Source: Lonsdalea britannica
GTDB lineage: Bacteria > Pseudomonadota > Gammaproteobacteria > Enterobacterales > Enterobacteriaceae
DNA: 11,339 nt
Reading direction: 5' to 3'
NCBI RefSeq assembly: GCF_946477055.1
Contig: NZ_CAMKXG010000104.1
Location: forward strand, 1 to 11,339
Shown: positions 1-8,784 of the stretch, piece by piece
Numbering within the stretch: the stretch's first letter is position 1
Layout: each line of letters begins with the position of its first letter
The notes under the pieces: model-generated
Databases searched by the model: none
The model's input: only the letters and a program-made list of their open reading frames with translations
What the model was told of the DNA's origin: nothing
Made by a program: the position numbers and the translations under genes

Positions 1-2
1 CC

Positions 3-644
3 GGCGATCACATGGTCGATGCGCTGCCTGCGTTGATTTACGCTAATTTCTCTCGTCTGTCCGCTTATTACGACTTTATTCCCACCGGGCGTATTCGTCT
101 TGCCGATCGTCAGAGCGACGTCGTACGTATCGTTTCACGAGACGGCACGCGCTTTAGCTATGTGATTTGTCTGGATGCGACGTCAAGGCTGCCGCTACGC
201 GTCGATTTGCTGGACCAAAATGGCGAACTGCTGGAGCAGTATCGCGTTTTGTCCATGACGGTGGACGGTTCGGTGCAGTCAGAGATGAAAAATCTGGATC
301 GCATGAGCCTACCGCCGCTGCTGAGCGTGCCCACGGCGGCATCGGCCGATTTCACGTGGTCGACGCAGTGGCTGCCGAGCGGCGTTGAAGAGATCTCGCG
401 TAGCCAGCGACCGCTGCCGAGCGGAGGCGTGCCGGTGGAATCTCGCCTCTACAGCGACGGCTTATTCAGCTTTTCTGTGAATGTGAGCCCGGTTGGCGAT
501 ACCCACCCGGACCAAAACGCGTTGCTCGGACGGCGGATGATCCACTCCGTCGTGCGCGACAAACACGAAATCACCGTGATTGGCGAATTGCCATTGGCCA
601 CGGCCAAACGTATTGCTGACAGCGTGACCTTTAAGAACCCCTGA
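3..644 (+). CDS. rseB: RseB, periplasmic negative modulator of sigma-E (5' end outside window)
   Basis: RseB binds the periplasmic part of the anti-sigma factor RseA. It protects RseA from DegS until lipopolysaccharide or other envelope-stress signals release it. The frame is open from base 3 (G-D-H-M-V-D) to the TGA at 642-644, giving about 213 residues. This matches the C-terminal two thirds of the roughly 318-residue family, so about 100 residues and the signal peptide lie upstream of the window. The ATG at 12 is internal and not a start: the residues before it align with the GDYIVDSLPSLIY stretch of E. coli RseB. Recognisable family stretches are ARDGTR-like (here SRDGTRFSYVI), LPPLLSVP, RPLPSG, ESRLYSDGLFSFSVNV and the closing ELPLATAKRIADSV. 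The last third is the C-terminal domain that contacts RseA. rpoE and rseA should lie directly upstream, and rseC should follow but does not. Confidence 0.93.
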   Translation, partial: GDHMVDALPALIYANFSRLSAYYDFIPTGRIRLADRQSDVVRIVSRDGTRFSYVICLDATSRLPLRVDLLDQNGELLEQYRVLSMTVDGSVQSEMKNLDRMSLPPLLSVPTAASADFTWSTQWLPSGVEEISRSQRPLPSGGVPVESRLYSDGLFSFSVNVSPVGDTHPDQNALLGRRMIHSVVRDKHEITVIGELPLATAKRIADSVTFKNP

Positions 645-1038
645 CCGTTATCGGATAAGGGCCTTGGCATGGTATGAACTATGCTGGATGTCAGGTCGGA
701 TCAATCGTCTTATCGAGGCGCCGACCTTGATTTCCCGTAGCAAGACTCGCTTCCTTATATCCCGGCCTGTATGGCCCGTGAGCGAAGAGGTGACCCCCGT
801 CTTTTTCAGGCATCCTCTCCCGCTGCTCATGGCGCACAGCAACCGGCTTTCTTACGCAAGGCGAATAGGGAGACTCCGTGATGATAAACCATCTTAATCG
901 ACGGCCCATGACTAGGTTTTCCCCCGTATGGCATGTAGAATGCTGCGATTCGGGCCTATGACAACGGTCAGCGTTGTCGGCTAATGCGCATGCCGATCGG
1001 CAAGACTTCAGAAATACCAAGGTAGAAAAACTTTAATA
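645..1038. other. Non-coding gap where rseC is expected
   Basis: These 394 bases separate rseB from lepA. In E. coli and most relatives the gene after rseB is rseC (about 159 residues, two membrane segments, a cysteine-rich N-terminus). None of the frames here shows the cysteine cluster or the hydrophobic segments. The longest frame on the plus strand, at 664-897, has no ribosome binding site and no RseC resemblance. The gap is also too short for a full rseC. Visible structure: a 7-bp hairpin (GACAACG / CGTTGTC, loop GTCAG) at 960-978 and the palindrome GCCGATCGGC at 992-1001. A TAGAAT hexamer at 940-945 could be the -10 of a lepA promoter, but no good -35 lies at the right distance. I see nothing else here. 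Confidence 0.6.
960..978 (+). repeat. Hairpin in the lepA leader
   Basis: A perfect 7-bp inverted repeat, GACAACG and CGTTGTC, surrounds the loop GTCAG. It lies about 60 bases before lepA and has no T-tract after it, so it is not an intrinsic terminator. It would be in the 5' leader of a lepA transcript if that transcript starts near the TAGAAT upstream. It could equally be a protein-binding palindrome or chance. Confidence 0.35.
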
Positions 1039-2838
1039 ATGAAGCACATACGAAATTTTTCCATCATTGCCCATATCGACCACGGTAAGTCGACGCTTTC
1101 TGACCGCATCATTCAAATTTGTGGTGGTTTAACCGAGCGTGAAATGGCTGCGCAGGTTCTGGATTCTATGGACCTCGAGCGCGAGCGCGGGATCACCATC
1201 AAAGCACAAAGCGTCACGCTGGATTATAAGGCCACCGACGGCCAAACCTATCAGCTGAATTTCATCGACACCCCGGGACACGTCGACTTCTCGTATGAAG
1301 TTTCCCGCTCTCTGGCCGCCTGTGAAGGCGCGCTGCTGGTGGTGGATGCGGGGCAGGGCGTAGAGGCGCAGACGCTGGCTAACTGTTATACGGCGATCGA
1401 AATGGATCTGGAAGTCGTGCCGGTCCTGAACAAGATTGACCTCCCTGCGGCCGATCCGGATCGTGTGGCTCAGGAAATCGAAGATATTGTCGGGATTGAT
1501 GCGACGGACGCTGTGCGTTGCTCGGCGAAAACCGGTGTCGGCGTACCCGACATCCTCGAGCGACTGGTGCGTGATATCCCCGCGCCGGTAGGTGACCCGG
1601 AAGCGCCGCTGCAGGCGTTGATCATCGACTCCTGGTTCGATAACTATCTGGGCGTGGTGTCTCTGATCCGTATTAAAAACGGCTCCCTGCGCAAGGGCGA
1701 CAAGATCAAAGTCATGACCACCGGTCAGGTCTACAACGCCGAGCGTCTGGGTATTTTTACCCCGAAACGTGTCGATCGCGATACGCTGAACTGTGGCGAA
1801 GTGGGCTGGCTGGTCTGCGCGATTAAAGACATTCTGGGCGCACCGGTCGGCGATACGCTGACGCTGGCGCGTAAACCGGCGGAGAAAGCGCTGCCGGGCT
1901 TCAAGAAAGTGAAACCTCAGGTTTATGCGGGTCTGTTCCCCGTCAGCTCCGATGACTACGAGTCGTTCCGCGATGCGCTGGGCAAACTCAGCCTGAACGA
2001 TGCTTCCCTGTTTTATGAGCCGGAAAGCTCAACGGCGCTGGGCTTCGGCTTCCGCTGTGGCTTCCTGGGTCTGCTGCACATGGAGATCATTCAGGAGCGT
2101 CTGGAGCGTGAATACGATCTGGATCTGATCACCACGGCGCCGACGGTTGTATACGAAGTTGAAACCACGGCCGGTGAAGTGATCTACGTGGATAGCCCAT
2201 CCAAGCTGCCGGCGATTAACAATATCGCGGAGCTGCGTGAGCCTATCGCTGAGTGTCACATGCTGATGCCGCAGGAGTTTCTGGGCAACGTCATCACGCT
2301 GTGCGTGGAAAAACGCGGCGTGCAGACCAACATGGTGTACCACGGCAATCAGGTGGCATTGACGTACGACATTCCGATGGCGGAAGTGGTGCTGGACTTC
2401 TTTGACCGCCTGAAATCCACCTCTCGCGGTTATGCGTCGCTGGACTACAATTTCAAGCGGTTCCAGGCTTCCAACATGGTGCGCGTCGACGTCCTGATTA
2501 ACGGCGAGCGCGTCGATGCGTTGGCGTTGATTACGCACAATGACAATGCGCCGTATCGCGGTCGCGATCTCGTGGAAAAAATGAAAGAGCTTATCCCGCG
2601 TCAGCAGTTCGATATTGCGATTCAGGCGGCGATCGGCAACCACATTATCGCGCGTTCCACCGTCAAGCAGCTGCGTAAAAACGTGCTGGCCAAATGCTAT
2701 GGCGGCGATGTGAGCCGTAAGAAAAAGCTGTTGCAGAAGCAGAAAGACGGTAAGAAACGAATGAAACAGGTCGGCAACGTTGAGCTGCCGCAGGAAGCGT
2801 TTTTGGCCATTCTGCACGTGGGCAAGGACAGTAAATAA
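1039..2838 (+). CDS. lepA: Elongation factor 4 (LepA), ribosome-associated translational GTPase
   Basis: LepA/EF4 is a translational GTPase of the EF-G type, reported to act in back-translocation, initiation or 30S maturation. The 599-residue product has the family's normal length and matches E. coli LepA nearly end to end. The GTP-binding motifs are visible: G1 in AHIDHGKST (11-19), G3 DTPGH (77-81) and G4 NKID (131-134). The family-specific C-terminal domain follows, ending in a lysine-rich stretch ([17 protein letters not shown]) and the usual terminus AILHVGKD. The start is fixed by alignment ([12 protein letters not shown]). The ribosome binding site is poor: the only AAGG (1019-1022) is about 16 bases upstream. 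lepB follows after 16 bases with its own ribosome site, so the two are very probably co-transcribed, as in relatives. A long antisense frame inside the gene is a shadow. Confidence 0.98.
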   Translation: MKHIRNFSIIAHIDHGKSTLSDRIIQICGGLTEREMAAQVLDSMDLERERGITIKAQSVTLDYKATDGQTYQLNFIDTPGHVDFSYEVSRSLAACEGALLVVDAGQGVEAQTLANCYTAIEMDLEVVPVLNKIDLPAADPDRVAQEIEDIVGIDATDAVRCSAKTGVGVPDILERLVRDIPAPVGDPEAPLQALIIDSWFDNYLGVVSLIRIKNGSLRKGDKIKVMTTGQVYNAERLGIFTPKRVDRDTLNCGEVGWLVCAIKDILGAPVGDTLTLARKPAEKALPGFKKVKPQVYAGLFPVSSDDYESFRDALGKLSLNDASLFYEPESSTALGFGFRCGFLGLLHMEIIQERLEREYDLDLITTAPTVVYEVETTAGEVIYVDSPSKLPAINNIAELREPIAECHMLMPQEFLGNVITLCVEKRGVQTNMVYHGNQVALTYDIPMAEVVLDFFDRLKSTSRGYASLDYNFKRFQASNMVRVDVLINGERVDALALITHNDNAPYRGRDLVEKMKELIPRQQFDIAIQAAIGNHIIARSTVKQLRKNVLAKCYGGDVSRKKKLLQKQKDGKKRMKQVGNVELPQEAFLAILHVGKDSK

Positions 2839-2854
2839 TTTCATAGGAGTTGGC

Positions 2855-3823
2855 ATGGCCAATATGTTTGCCTTGATTCTGACGCTCGCCACGCTGGTTA
2901 CCGGCGTCGTGTGGTGTCTGGACCGTTTCAAATGGGCGCCCGCACGGCGCGCCAGACTGGCTCATTCAAGCCAGCAGTCGGACGGTACGGCTGGAGAACA
3001 GACGCTCTCCAGCAGCATCAAACAGCCGGGCTGGATTGAGACTTGCGCCTCGGTATTCCCCGTTCTTGCGGTGGTGCTGGTGGTGCGTTCGTTCATCTAC
3101 GAACCGTTTCAGATCCCGTCGGGTTCAATGATGCCGACGCTGCTGATCGGCGATTTTATCCTGGTGGAAAAGTTTGCCTACGGCATCAAAGATCCGATTA
3201 CCCAGACGACGCTGATGGAAACCGGACATCCTAAACGTGGCGATATCGCCGTCTTTAAATACCCGGAAAATCCGAGTCTGGACTACATCAAACGCGTTGT
3301 GGGTCTGCCGGGCGATCGCGTGAGCTACGATCCTGTCGCCAAGCAGGTGACGATCCAGCCTGCCTGTTCACAGTCTTCTGATTGCGATAAAGCGTTGGCC
3401 GTCACCTATAGCAATGTGCAGCCGAGCGACTTCGTCCAGACCTTTAATGGGATGGGCGGTGAAAGCAGTAACGGTTTTTATCAGGTCCCGACGGGCGAGC
3501 AGGCAAACGGCATTCGTCTGACGACGCGCAAAGAAACCTTGGGCGACGTCACGCACGATATTCTGACGGTTCCGATCGCGCAGGATCAGCTGAGCCTGTA
3601 CTATCACCAGCCTCATCAGCCGTTGAGCACATGGGTTGTGCCGGCCGGCAGCTACTTCATGATGGGCGATAACCGTGACAACAGCGCAGACAGCCGTTAC
3701 TGGGGCTTTGTGCCGGAGAGAAATCTGGTCGGTAAAGCCACGGCAATCTGGATGAGCTTTGAAAAACAGGAAGGCCAATGGCCTACTGGCGTACGCCTGA
3801 GCCGTATTGGCGGTATTCACTAA
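2855..3823 (+). CDS. lepB: Signal peptidase I (LepB)
   Basis: LepB is the inner-membrane serine/lysine protease that removes signal peptides from exported preproteins, with its active site on the periplasmic side. The 322-residue product is close to E. coli's 324. Two membrane segments are seen at about residues 4-22 and 62-80, joined by a short cytoplasmic loop rich in Arg and Ser. The catalytic serine is in PSGSMMPT (Ser91) and the general-base lysine in YIKRVVGLPGD (Lys146), the same numbering as E. coli counted with Met1. Box E, GDNRDNSADSR, spans 271-281. Cys171 and Cys177 match the disulfide pair of the E. coli enzyme. The ATG at 2855 was chosen because TAGGAGT lies 6 bases before it and the N-terminus MANMFALIL fits the family. 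The frame is open 75 bases further upstream inside lepA, but that part has no homology. Confidence 0.97.
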   Translation: MANMFALILTLATLVTGVVWCLDRFKWAPARRARLAHSSQQSDGTAGEQTLSSSIKQPGWIETCASVFPVLAVVLVVRSFIYEPFQIPSGSMMPTLLIGDFILVEKFAYGIKDPITQTTLMETGHPKRGDIAVFKYPENPSLDYIKRVVGLPGDRVSYDPVAKQVTIQPACSQSSDCDKALAVTYSNVQPSDFVQTFNGMGGESSNGFYQVPTGEQANGIRLTTRKETLGDVTHDILTVPIAQDQLSLYYHQPHQPLSTWVVPAGSYFMMGDNRDNSADSRYWGFVPERNLVGKATAIWMSFEKQEGQWPTGVRLSRIGGIH

Positions 3824-3892
3824 TACAACGTAATAAACACGCGGTATCTTTGCGCCTTCCGTTGTAGAATATTTTCGACATAAATAAACGCA

Positions 3893-3910
3893 GGCTCCCT
3901 CGCGGGAGCC
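3893..3910 (+). promoter_or_regulatory. GC-rich hairpin between lepB and rnc
   Basis: Perfect 7-bp inverted repeat GGCTCCC / GGGAGCC with loop TCGC. It lies 70 bases after lepB and 91 before rnc. No T-tract follows on either strand, so it is not a classical intrinsic terminator. In E. coli the rnc leader carries stem-loops that RNase III cuts to limit its own synthesis. This hairpin and the next one at 3912-3935 are in the right place for that role, but this is inference. Confidence 0.45.
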
Positions 3911-3911
3911 A

Positions 3912-3935
3912 GTGCAAACGAAACAGTTTTGGCAC
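3912..3935 (+). promoter_or_regulatory. Second leader hairpin upstream of rnc
   Basis: GTGC-AAAC pairs with GTTT-GCAC around the loop GAAACA, with a 2-base bulge (TG) on the 3' side. It starts 1 base after the GC-rich hairpin, so an rnc leader RNA could stack the two. The downstream sequence TATAAG (3936-3941) could instead be a -10 element of an rnc promoter. In that case this inverted repeat would be promoter DNA rather than leader RNA. The sequence alone does not decide between them. Confidence 0.3.
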
Positions 3936-3997
3936 TATAAGAGTTCAGCAGGGCTGTTCCGTATGCTGTGGTTAAAAAGCACGATTGATATTGGTAA

Positions 3998-5583
<1,586 letters not shown>

Positions 5584-5595
5584 GGGGCCCCGCCT

Positions 5596-6330
5596 ATGGA
5601 AGGCTGGCAGCGCGCATTTGTCTTGCATGGGCGCCCTTATAGTGAAACCAGCCTGCTGCTGGATCTGTTCACGGAGAATCAGGGCCGTGTCCGGATGTTG
5701 GCAAAAGGCGCCCGGGCACGCCGTTCCAGTCTGAAAGGATGCCTGCAGCCGTTTACGCCGCTGCTGGTACGCTGGAGCGGCCGGGGCGATGTCAAAACGC
5801 TTCGCAATGCCGAGCCGGTGTCTCTGGCTCTTCCCATCAGCGGCAGCACGCTCTACAGCGGTCTGTACGTTAACGAACTGCTTACTCGAGTTCTCGAGTT
5901 CGAAACCAACTTCTCCGCGCTCTTCTTTGATTACCTGCACTGTCTGCAACAGTTGGCTGCGCTCGACGGCTCGCCTGAACCGGCGCTGCGTCGCTTCGAG
6001 CTGGCGCTGCTGGGGCATCTGGGCTACGGCGTCGACTTTCTGCACTGCGCCGGCAGCGGCGAAAGCGTCGCGGACGACATGACTTATCGCTACCGGGAAG
6101 AAAAAGGATTTATCGCCAGTCTGGTGGTGGATCGCCTCAGTTTCACCGGTCACGAACTTCGCGCCTTGGCGGCTCGGGAGTTCCCCGATGCGGACACGTT
6201 GCGCGCCGCCAAACGGTTCACTCGCATGGCGCTCAAACCCTACCTCGGCGGTAAACCGCTCAAGAGCCGCGAGCTGTTCCGACAGTTTGTGATCAAACCG
6301 CCCAAGCCAGCTCCGCCGCAAGAAGAGTGA
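5596..6330 (+). CDS. recO: RecO, recombination mediator
   Basis: RecO acts with RecR (and RecF) to load RecA on single-stranded DNA coated by SSB at gaps, and it also anneals complementary strands. The 244 residues compare with 242 in E. coli. An N-terminal OB-fold covers about 1-80, including the basic patch [13 protein letters not shown] (36-48). The helical domain follows, with [11 protein letters not shown] and the strongly conserved [14 protein letters not shown] (132-145). The C-terminal [20 protein letters not shown] and [13 protein letters not shown] are near identical to E. coli. As in E. coli, the four-cysteine zinc site known in some other RecO proteins is not obvious. The start ATG at 5596 matches [10 protein letters not shown] and has AAGGGG 8 bases before it. 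It is third in the rnc operon. Confidence 0.97.
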   Translation: MEGWQRAFVLHGRPYSETSLLLDLFTENQGRVRMLAKGARARRSSLKGCLQPFTPLLVRWSGRGDVKTLRNAEPVSLALPISGSTLYSGLYVNELLTRVLEFETNFSALFFDYLHCLQQLAALDGSPEPALRRFELALLGHLGYGVDFLHCAGSGESVADDMTYRYREEKGFIASLVVDRLSFTGHELRALAAREFPDADTLRAAKRFTRMALKPYLGGKPLKSRELFRQFVIKPPKPAPPQEE

Positions 6331-6405
6331 CGTCGGGAGTACCAAACAGGATTGGCGGCGGTGTAAACTGGCGCTATTGATGAGATAGAAAGTTAAGGAT
6401 GGATC

Positions 6406-7137
6406 ATGGCTGAGCTGTTGTTAGGTGTAAATATCGATCATATCGCTACGTTGCGTAACGCCCGGGGAACGGCGTATCCCGACCCGGTTCAGGCCGCTTT
6501 TATCGCAGAACAGGCGGGGGCGGACGGCATTACCGTGCATCTGCGCGAAGACCGTCGCCACATTACCGATCGCGATGTGCGTCTGCTGCGCCAAACCATC
6601 CAGACGCGGATGAACCTGGAGATGGCGGTCACGGACGAAATGGTTTCTATTGCCTGCGAACTGCGGCCTCATTTCTGCTGCCTGGTGCCGGAAAAACGGC
6701 AGGAAGTGACGACGGAGGGCGGTCTGGACGTCGCCGGACAGCTGGACAAAATGCAGGATGCCGTGAAGAAGCTGAACGCTGCCGGAATTAACGTCTCTTT
6801 GTTTATCGATCCCGACCGGGCGCAAATCGATGCGGCTGTCGCCTGCGAAGCGCCCTACATCGAACTGCATACCGGCGCGTATGCGGATGCCGAGGGCGAC
6901 GAAGCGCGCCAGCATGAGTTCGAACGTATCCGTGACGCCGCGACCTATGCCGCAGCAAAAGGGATCCGCGTGAATGCCGGTCACGGCCTGACTTACCATA
7001 ACGTCCAGCCCATCGCTGCGCTGCCGGAAATGCACGAGCTAAACATTGGTCACTCGATCATTGGACGCGCTGTAATGAGCGGATTACCGGCGGCTGTCGC
7101 TGACATGAAATCCTTGATGCAGGAAGCGCGTCGTTAA
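6406..7137 (+). CDS. pdxJ: Pyridoxine 5'-phosphate synthase (PdxJ)
   Basis: PdxJ condenses 1-deoxy-D-xylulose 5-phosphate with 3-amino-2-oxopropyl phosphate to make pyridoxine 5'-phosphate, the ring-closing step of the DXP-dependent vitamin B6 pathway. It is a cytosolic TIM-barrel enzyme. The 243 residues match the family length. Catalytic residues sit at the E. coli positions: His45 in [12 protein letters not shown], Glu72 in NLEMA and His193 in [11 protein letters not shown]. The N-terminal phosphate and substrate loop [14 protein letters not shown] is intact. The ATG at 6406 has AAGGATGG upstream. The 75-base gap after recO contains TTGGCG and TATTGA hexamers 17 bases apart, so an internal promoter is possible but weak. 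The stop TAA shares its last base with the ATG of acpS. The pdxJ-acpS pairing is conserved in enterobacteria. Confidence 0.98.
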   Translation: MAELLLGVNIDHIATLRNARGTAYPDPVQAAFIAEQAGADGITVHLREDRRHITDRDVRLLRQTIQTRMNLEMAVTDEMVSIACELRPHFCCLVPEKRQEVTTEGGLDVAGQLDKMQDAVKKLNAAGINVSLFIDPDRAQIDAAVACEAPYIELHTGAYADAEGDEARQHEFERIRDAATYAAAKGIRVNAGHGLTYHNVQPIAALPEMHELNIGHSIIGRAVMSGLPAAVADMKSLMQEARR

Positions 7138-7517
7138 TGGCGGTTCTGGGACTCGGCACTGACATCGTCGAAATCGCCCGTATCGAAGCGGCCGTTGAAC
7201 GTTCGGGCGATCGTCTCGCGCGCCGCATTTTGAGCGACGCCGAATGGGCGATTTACCAGGAACATCAACAGCCGATTCGCTTTCTGGCAAAACGCTTCGC
7301 GGTGAAGGAAGCGGCGTCGAAAGCGTTTGGCACGGGGATTCGTCAGGGATTAGCCTTCGCCCAATTCGAGGTGTTCAACAACGATTTGGGCAAGCCATGC
7401 CTGCGTTTTCTTGGTCGAGCGGCGGAATTTGCGCAGGAACTGGGCGTGCAGCATGTGCACGTCTCACTCGCAGACGAGCGGCGCTATGCGTGCGCCACCG
7501 TCATCGTGGAAAGCTGA
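7137..7517 (+). CDS. acpS: Holo-[acyl-carrier-protein] synthase (AcpS)
   Basis: AcpS transfers 4'-phosphopantetheine from coenzyme A to a serine of acyl carrier protein, making it active for fatty-acid synthesis. It works as a trimer. The 126-residue size is normal. The two metal-binding residues are Asp9 in LGTDIVEI and Glu58 in [15 protein letters not shown], both in the expected motifs, and the C-terminal strand [15 protein letters not shown] is conserved. The start overlaps the pdxJ stop by one base (TAATG), so translation is probably coupled. It is the last gene of the operon. Its stop is only 5 bases from the stop of the convergent yfhL, with no terminator visible between them. Confidence 0.98.
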   Translation: MAVLGLGTDIVEIARIEAAVERSGDRLARRILSDAEWAIYQEHQQPIRFLAKRFAVKEAASKAFGTGIRQGLAFAQFEVFNNDLGKPCLRFLGRAAEFAQELGVQHVHVSLADERRYACATVIVES

Positions 7518-7522
7518 TGGGC

Positions 7523-7783
7523 TTAGAGTTGGTCGGCGTGGTGTAGTTGGACGAATTTTTCCCACAGCCGTTCCTGATCTTCCACATGGGCCGGATCGGT
7601 AATGATGGTGTTATCGATCGGGCACACTTTCTGGCAGGTTGGGGTGTCGTAGTGACCAACGCACTCCGTACAGCGCTCAGAATCGATTTCGTACGTCTCC
7701 ATCCCCATCGATATGGCCTGATTCGGGCACTCTGGCTCGCACATATCGCAGTTGATGCATCGTTTGGTAATTAACAGCGCCAT
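7523..7783 (-). CDS. yfhL: YfhL, 2[4Fe-4S] ferredoxin of the Allochromatium type
   Basis: This is a small electron-transfer protein with two [4Fe-4S] clusters; its physiological partner is not settled. The 86 residues match E. coli YfhL in length. The first cluster motif is C9-x2-C12-x2-C15-x3-C19. The second is unusual: C38-x2-C41-x8-C50-x3-C54. The long insert between the second and third cysteines and the C-terminal helical tail (residues 60-86) define the Allochromatium vinosum class of ferredoxin, in which the clusters have low potentials. The start ATG at 7783 gives the conserved MALLITKRCINCDMC, preceded by GGGAAAGACC. The gene is convergent with acpS. A promoter candidate lies about 165 bases upstream, leaving a long leader. 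Confidence 0.96.
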   Translation of the reverse strand: MALLITKRCINCDMCEPECPNQAISMGMETYEIDSERCTECVGHYDTPTCQKVCPIDNTIITDPAHVEDQERLWEKFVQLHHADQL

Positions 7784-7948
7784 TTAGAGGTCTTTCCCAT
7801 TTCTTGCCGCTATACGCGGCCTGTCCGCAACCATCGTACCCGATGAAGTCATCTTCGCCGTAGCCCACCACTTTCGACGCAGTTTCCTCATCCGTGGAGG
7901 ACAGGGCGGTTGCGTATTTTCTTGAAAGCGGCAGTGTCGGCGGCGCGC
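7784..7948 (-). promoter_or_regulatory. Long, possibly structured 5' leader of yfhL
   Basis: If transcription starts from the candidate promoter at 7949-7977, yfhL has a leader of about 160 nucleotides. Read on the minus strand, CGCAACC (7914-7908) is complementary to GGTTGCG (7832-7826), and CCTGTCC (7905-7899) to GGACAGG (7826-7820). The order of the segments makes the two pairings crossing: either a pseudoknot or two alternative folds. A 5-bp hairpin, GCCGC / GCGGC with loop GTATA, follows directly (about 7821-7807), just ahead of the ribosome binding site. I do not recognise a known riboswitch core. The open frame running through the leader on the same strand shows no homology I know and overlaps yfhL in another frame. 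Confidence 0.35.
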
Positions 7949-7977
7949 ACTTTAGCATAAAAGCGATATCAGCCCAA
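7949..7977 (-). promoter_or_regulatory. Candidate sigma-70 promoter of yfhL
   Basis: On the minus strand, TTGGGC (7977-7972) and TAAAGT (7954-7949) are separated by 17 bases. The -35 has four of six consensus bases and the -10 has four of six. Nothing better is seen between the ModA-like gene and yfhL. An overlapping TATGCT is an alternative -10 but would need a different -35. Confidence 0.35.
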
Positions 7978-7988
7978 CAGCGCGGGAT

Positions 7989-8012
7989 GCCCTACGGACG
8001 ATGATGTAGGGC
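7989..8012 (-). repeat. Inverted repeat downstream of the ModA-like gene
   Basis: A 7-bp perfect inverted repeat, GCCCTAC / GTAGGGC, with a 10-base loop lies 22 bases after the stop of the ModA-like gene. A second tiny stem (ACCC / GGGT followed by CTTTC) lies immediately after that stop. Neither is followed by a proper T-run, so termination here would be weak and read-through into the yfhL leader is possible. Confidence 0.35.
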
Positions 8013-8034
8013 TGACATGAAAGACCCCGCAGGG

Positions 8035-8784
8035 TTAACCGATCTGCTCGTCCTTCAGGACCGGCACTTCGAAGCCGCCATCCAGCAATAGCTGGCGAGC
8101 CACTGCTGAAGATAAAAATTCGGCCAGCGGCTGCGCCTCCGAGCGACAGAGCGCAAAGGTGTAGTCAGCGCGAATGTTTTGGTCGTCGGGCAGGGAGAAT
8201 ACGTGAATGCCGGGGATCAGTCGCAAGCGCGGGGCATAGCTGGCGTAACCGACAAACAGATCTGCCTGACCACTTTGTAGGGTCCAGGCGGCGGCCATGT
8301 GTCCTTCCGGTACCGGCGTGCTGGTCGGGCCTCCGACCAGCATGAGCGCCTTGGCCTGTAATTCAGCGGCGGCTCCGGGGCAGTGTCTCTCTATCTGTTC
8401 AAACAATTGCCAGGCGTAGTCGCCGGAGGGATCGCTGCCGGGCGTTGACGTCGCCAGCCGTAACTCAGGATCGAGCAGCAGCGTGAGCCAGTCTTGAGAG
8501 CGGGCCGCGGCGGAGGCCGATGCCGTCAGGCAAAGACGGTTGACGGCCAGTGGCGTCGCTGAAAGGGCGAGTCCACCCATCACCAGCGCGGTGGTGTGGT
8601 GGCGGTTGGCGGAGGCGAACAGGTCGCAGGGTTCCCCTTGTTCAATCCGCTGACGTAATAAGCCCGCTGGGCCAAAAGCAGTTTGCGTCTTCAGTCCCGT
8701 CTTGGCTTCGAACGCCGCCATCAGTGCTGGCCAAACTCCGCGAAGGCTGCCCGCCGCCAGAAGTTGCAACGGTCGCTGGCTCAT
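8035..8784 (-). CDS. ModA-family substrate-binding-like protein without signal peptide
   Basis: The product has 249 residues and resembles the molybdate-type (ModA) class II binding fold. Signs are the N-terminal AAGSLRGVWPAL (10-21), IEQGEPCDLFASAN (47-60), the mid-protein ATSTPGSDPSGDYAW (111-125) and QADLFVGYASYA (173-184), with a C-terminal AEFLSSAVARQLLLDGGF. In ModA, serines of the first two motifs and a tyrosine late in the protein bind the oxyanion. Here Ser13, Ser58 and a Tyr at 180 or 183 are candidates. The odd point is the start: the protein begins almost where mature ModA begins, with no hydrophobic leader. The upstream extension of the frame (14 residues) is not a signal peptide either. 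The ATG at 8784 is fixed by the ATGA overlap with the upstream binding-protein gene. No ABC permease or ATPase gene is adjacent. The ligand is unknown, and it may be a cytosolic binding or storage protein. Confidence 0.75.
   Translation of the reverse strand: MSQRPLQLLAAGSLRGVWPALMAAFEAKTGLKTQTAFGPAGLLRQRIEQGEPCDLFASANRHHTTALVMGGLALSATPLAVNRLCLTASASAAARSQDWLTLLLDPELRLATSTPGSDPSGDYAWQLFEQIERHCPGAAAELQAKALMLVGGPTSTPVPEGHMAAAWTLQSGQADLFVGYASYAPRLRLIPGIHVFSLPDDQNIRADYTFALCRSEAQPLAEFLSSAVARQLLLDGGFEVPVLKDEQIG

Noticed and set aside
664..897. 77-codon plus-strand frame between rseB and lepA
   Set aside because: No ribosome binding site, no hydrophobic or cysteine pattern expected for RseC, and no family resemblance; more likely an open frame by chance.
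2029..2931. 300-codon minus-strand frame across lepA and the start of lepB
   Set aside because: Histidine- and glutamine-rich composition typical of the antisense of a GC-rich gene; lepA and lepB are certain on the other strand.
7677..7958. 93-codon minus-strand frame through the yfhL leader into yfhL
   Set aside because: It overlaps yfhL in another frame, has no clear ribosome site and no recognised homology; treated as leader RNA, though a conserved short peptide cannot be fully excluded.
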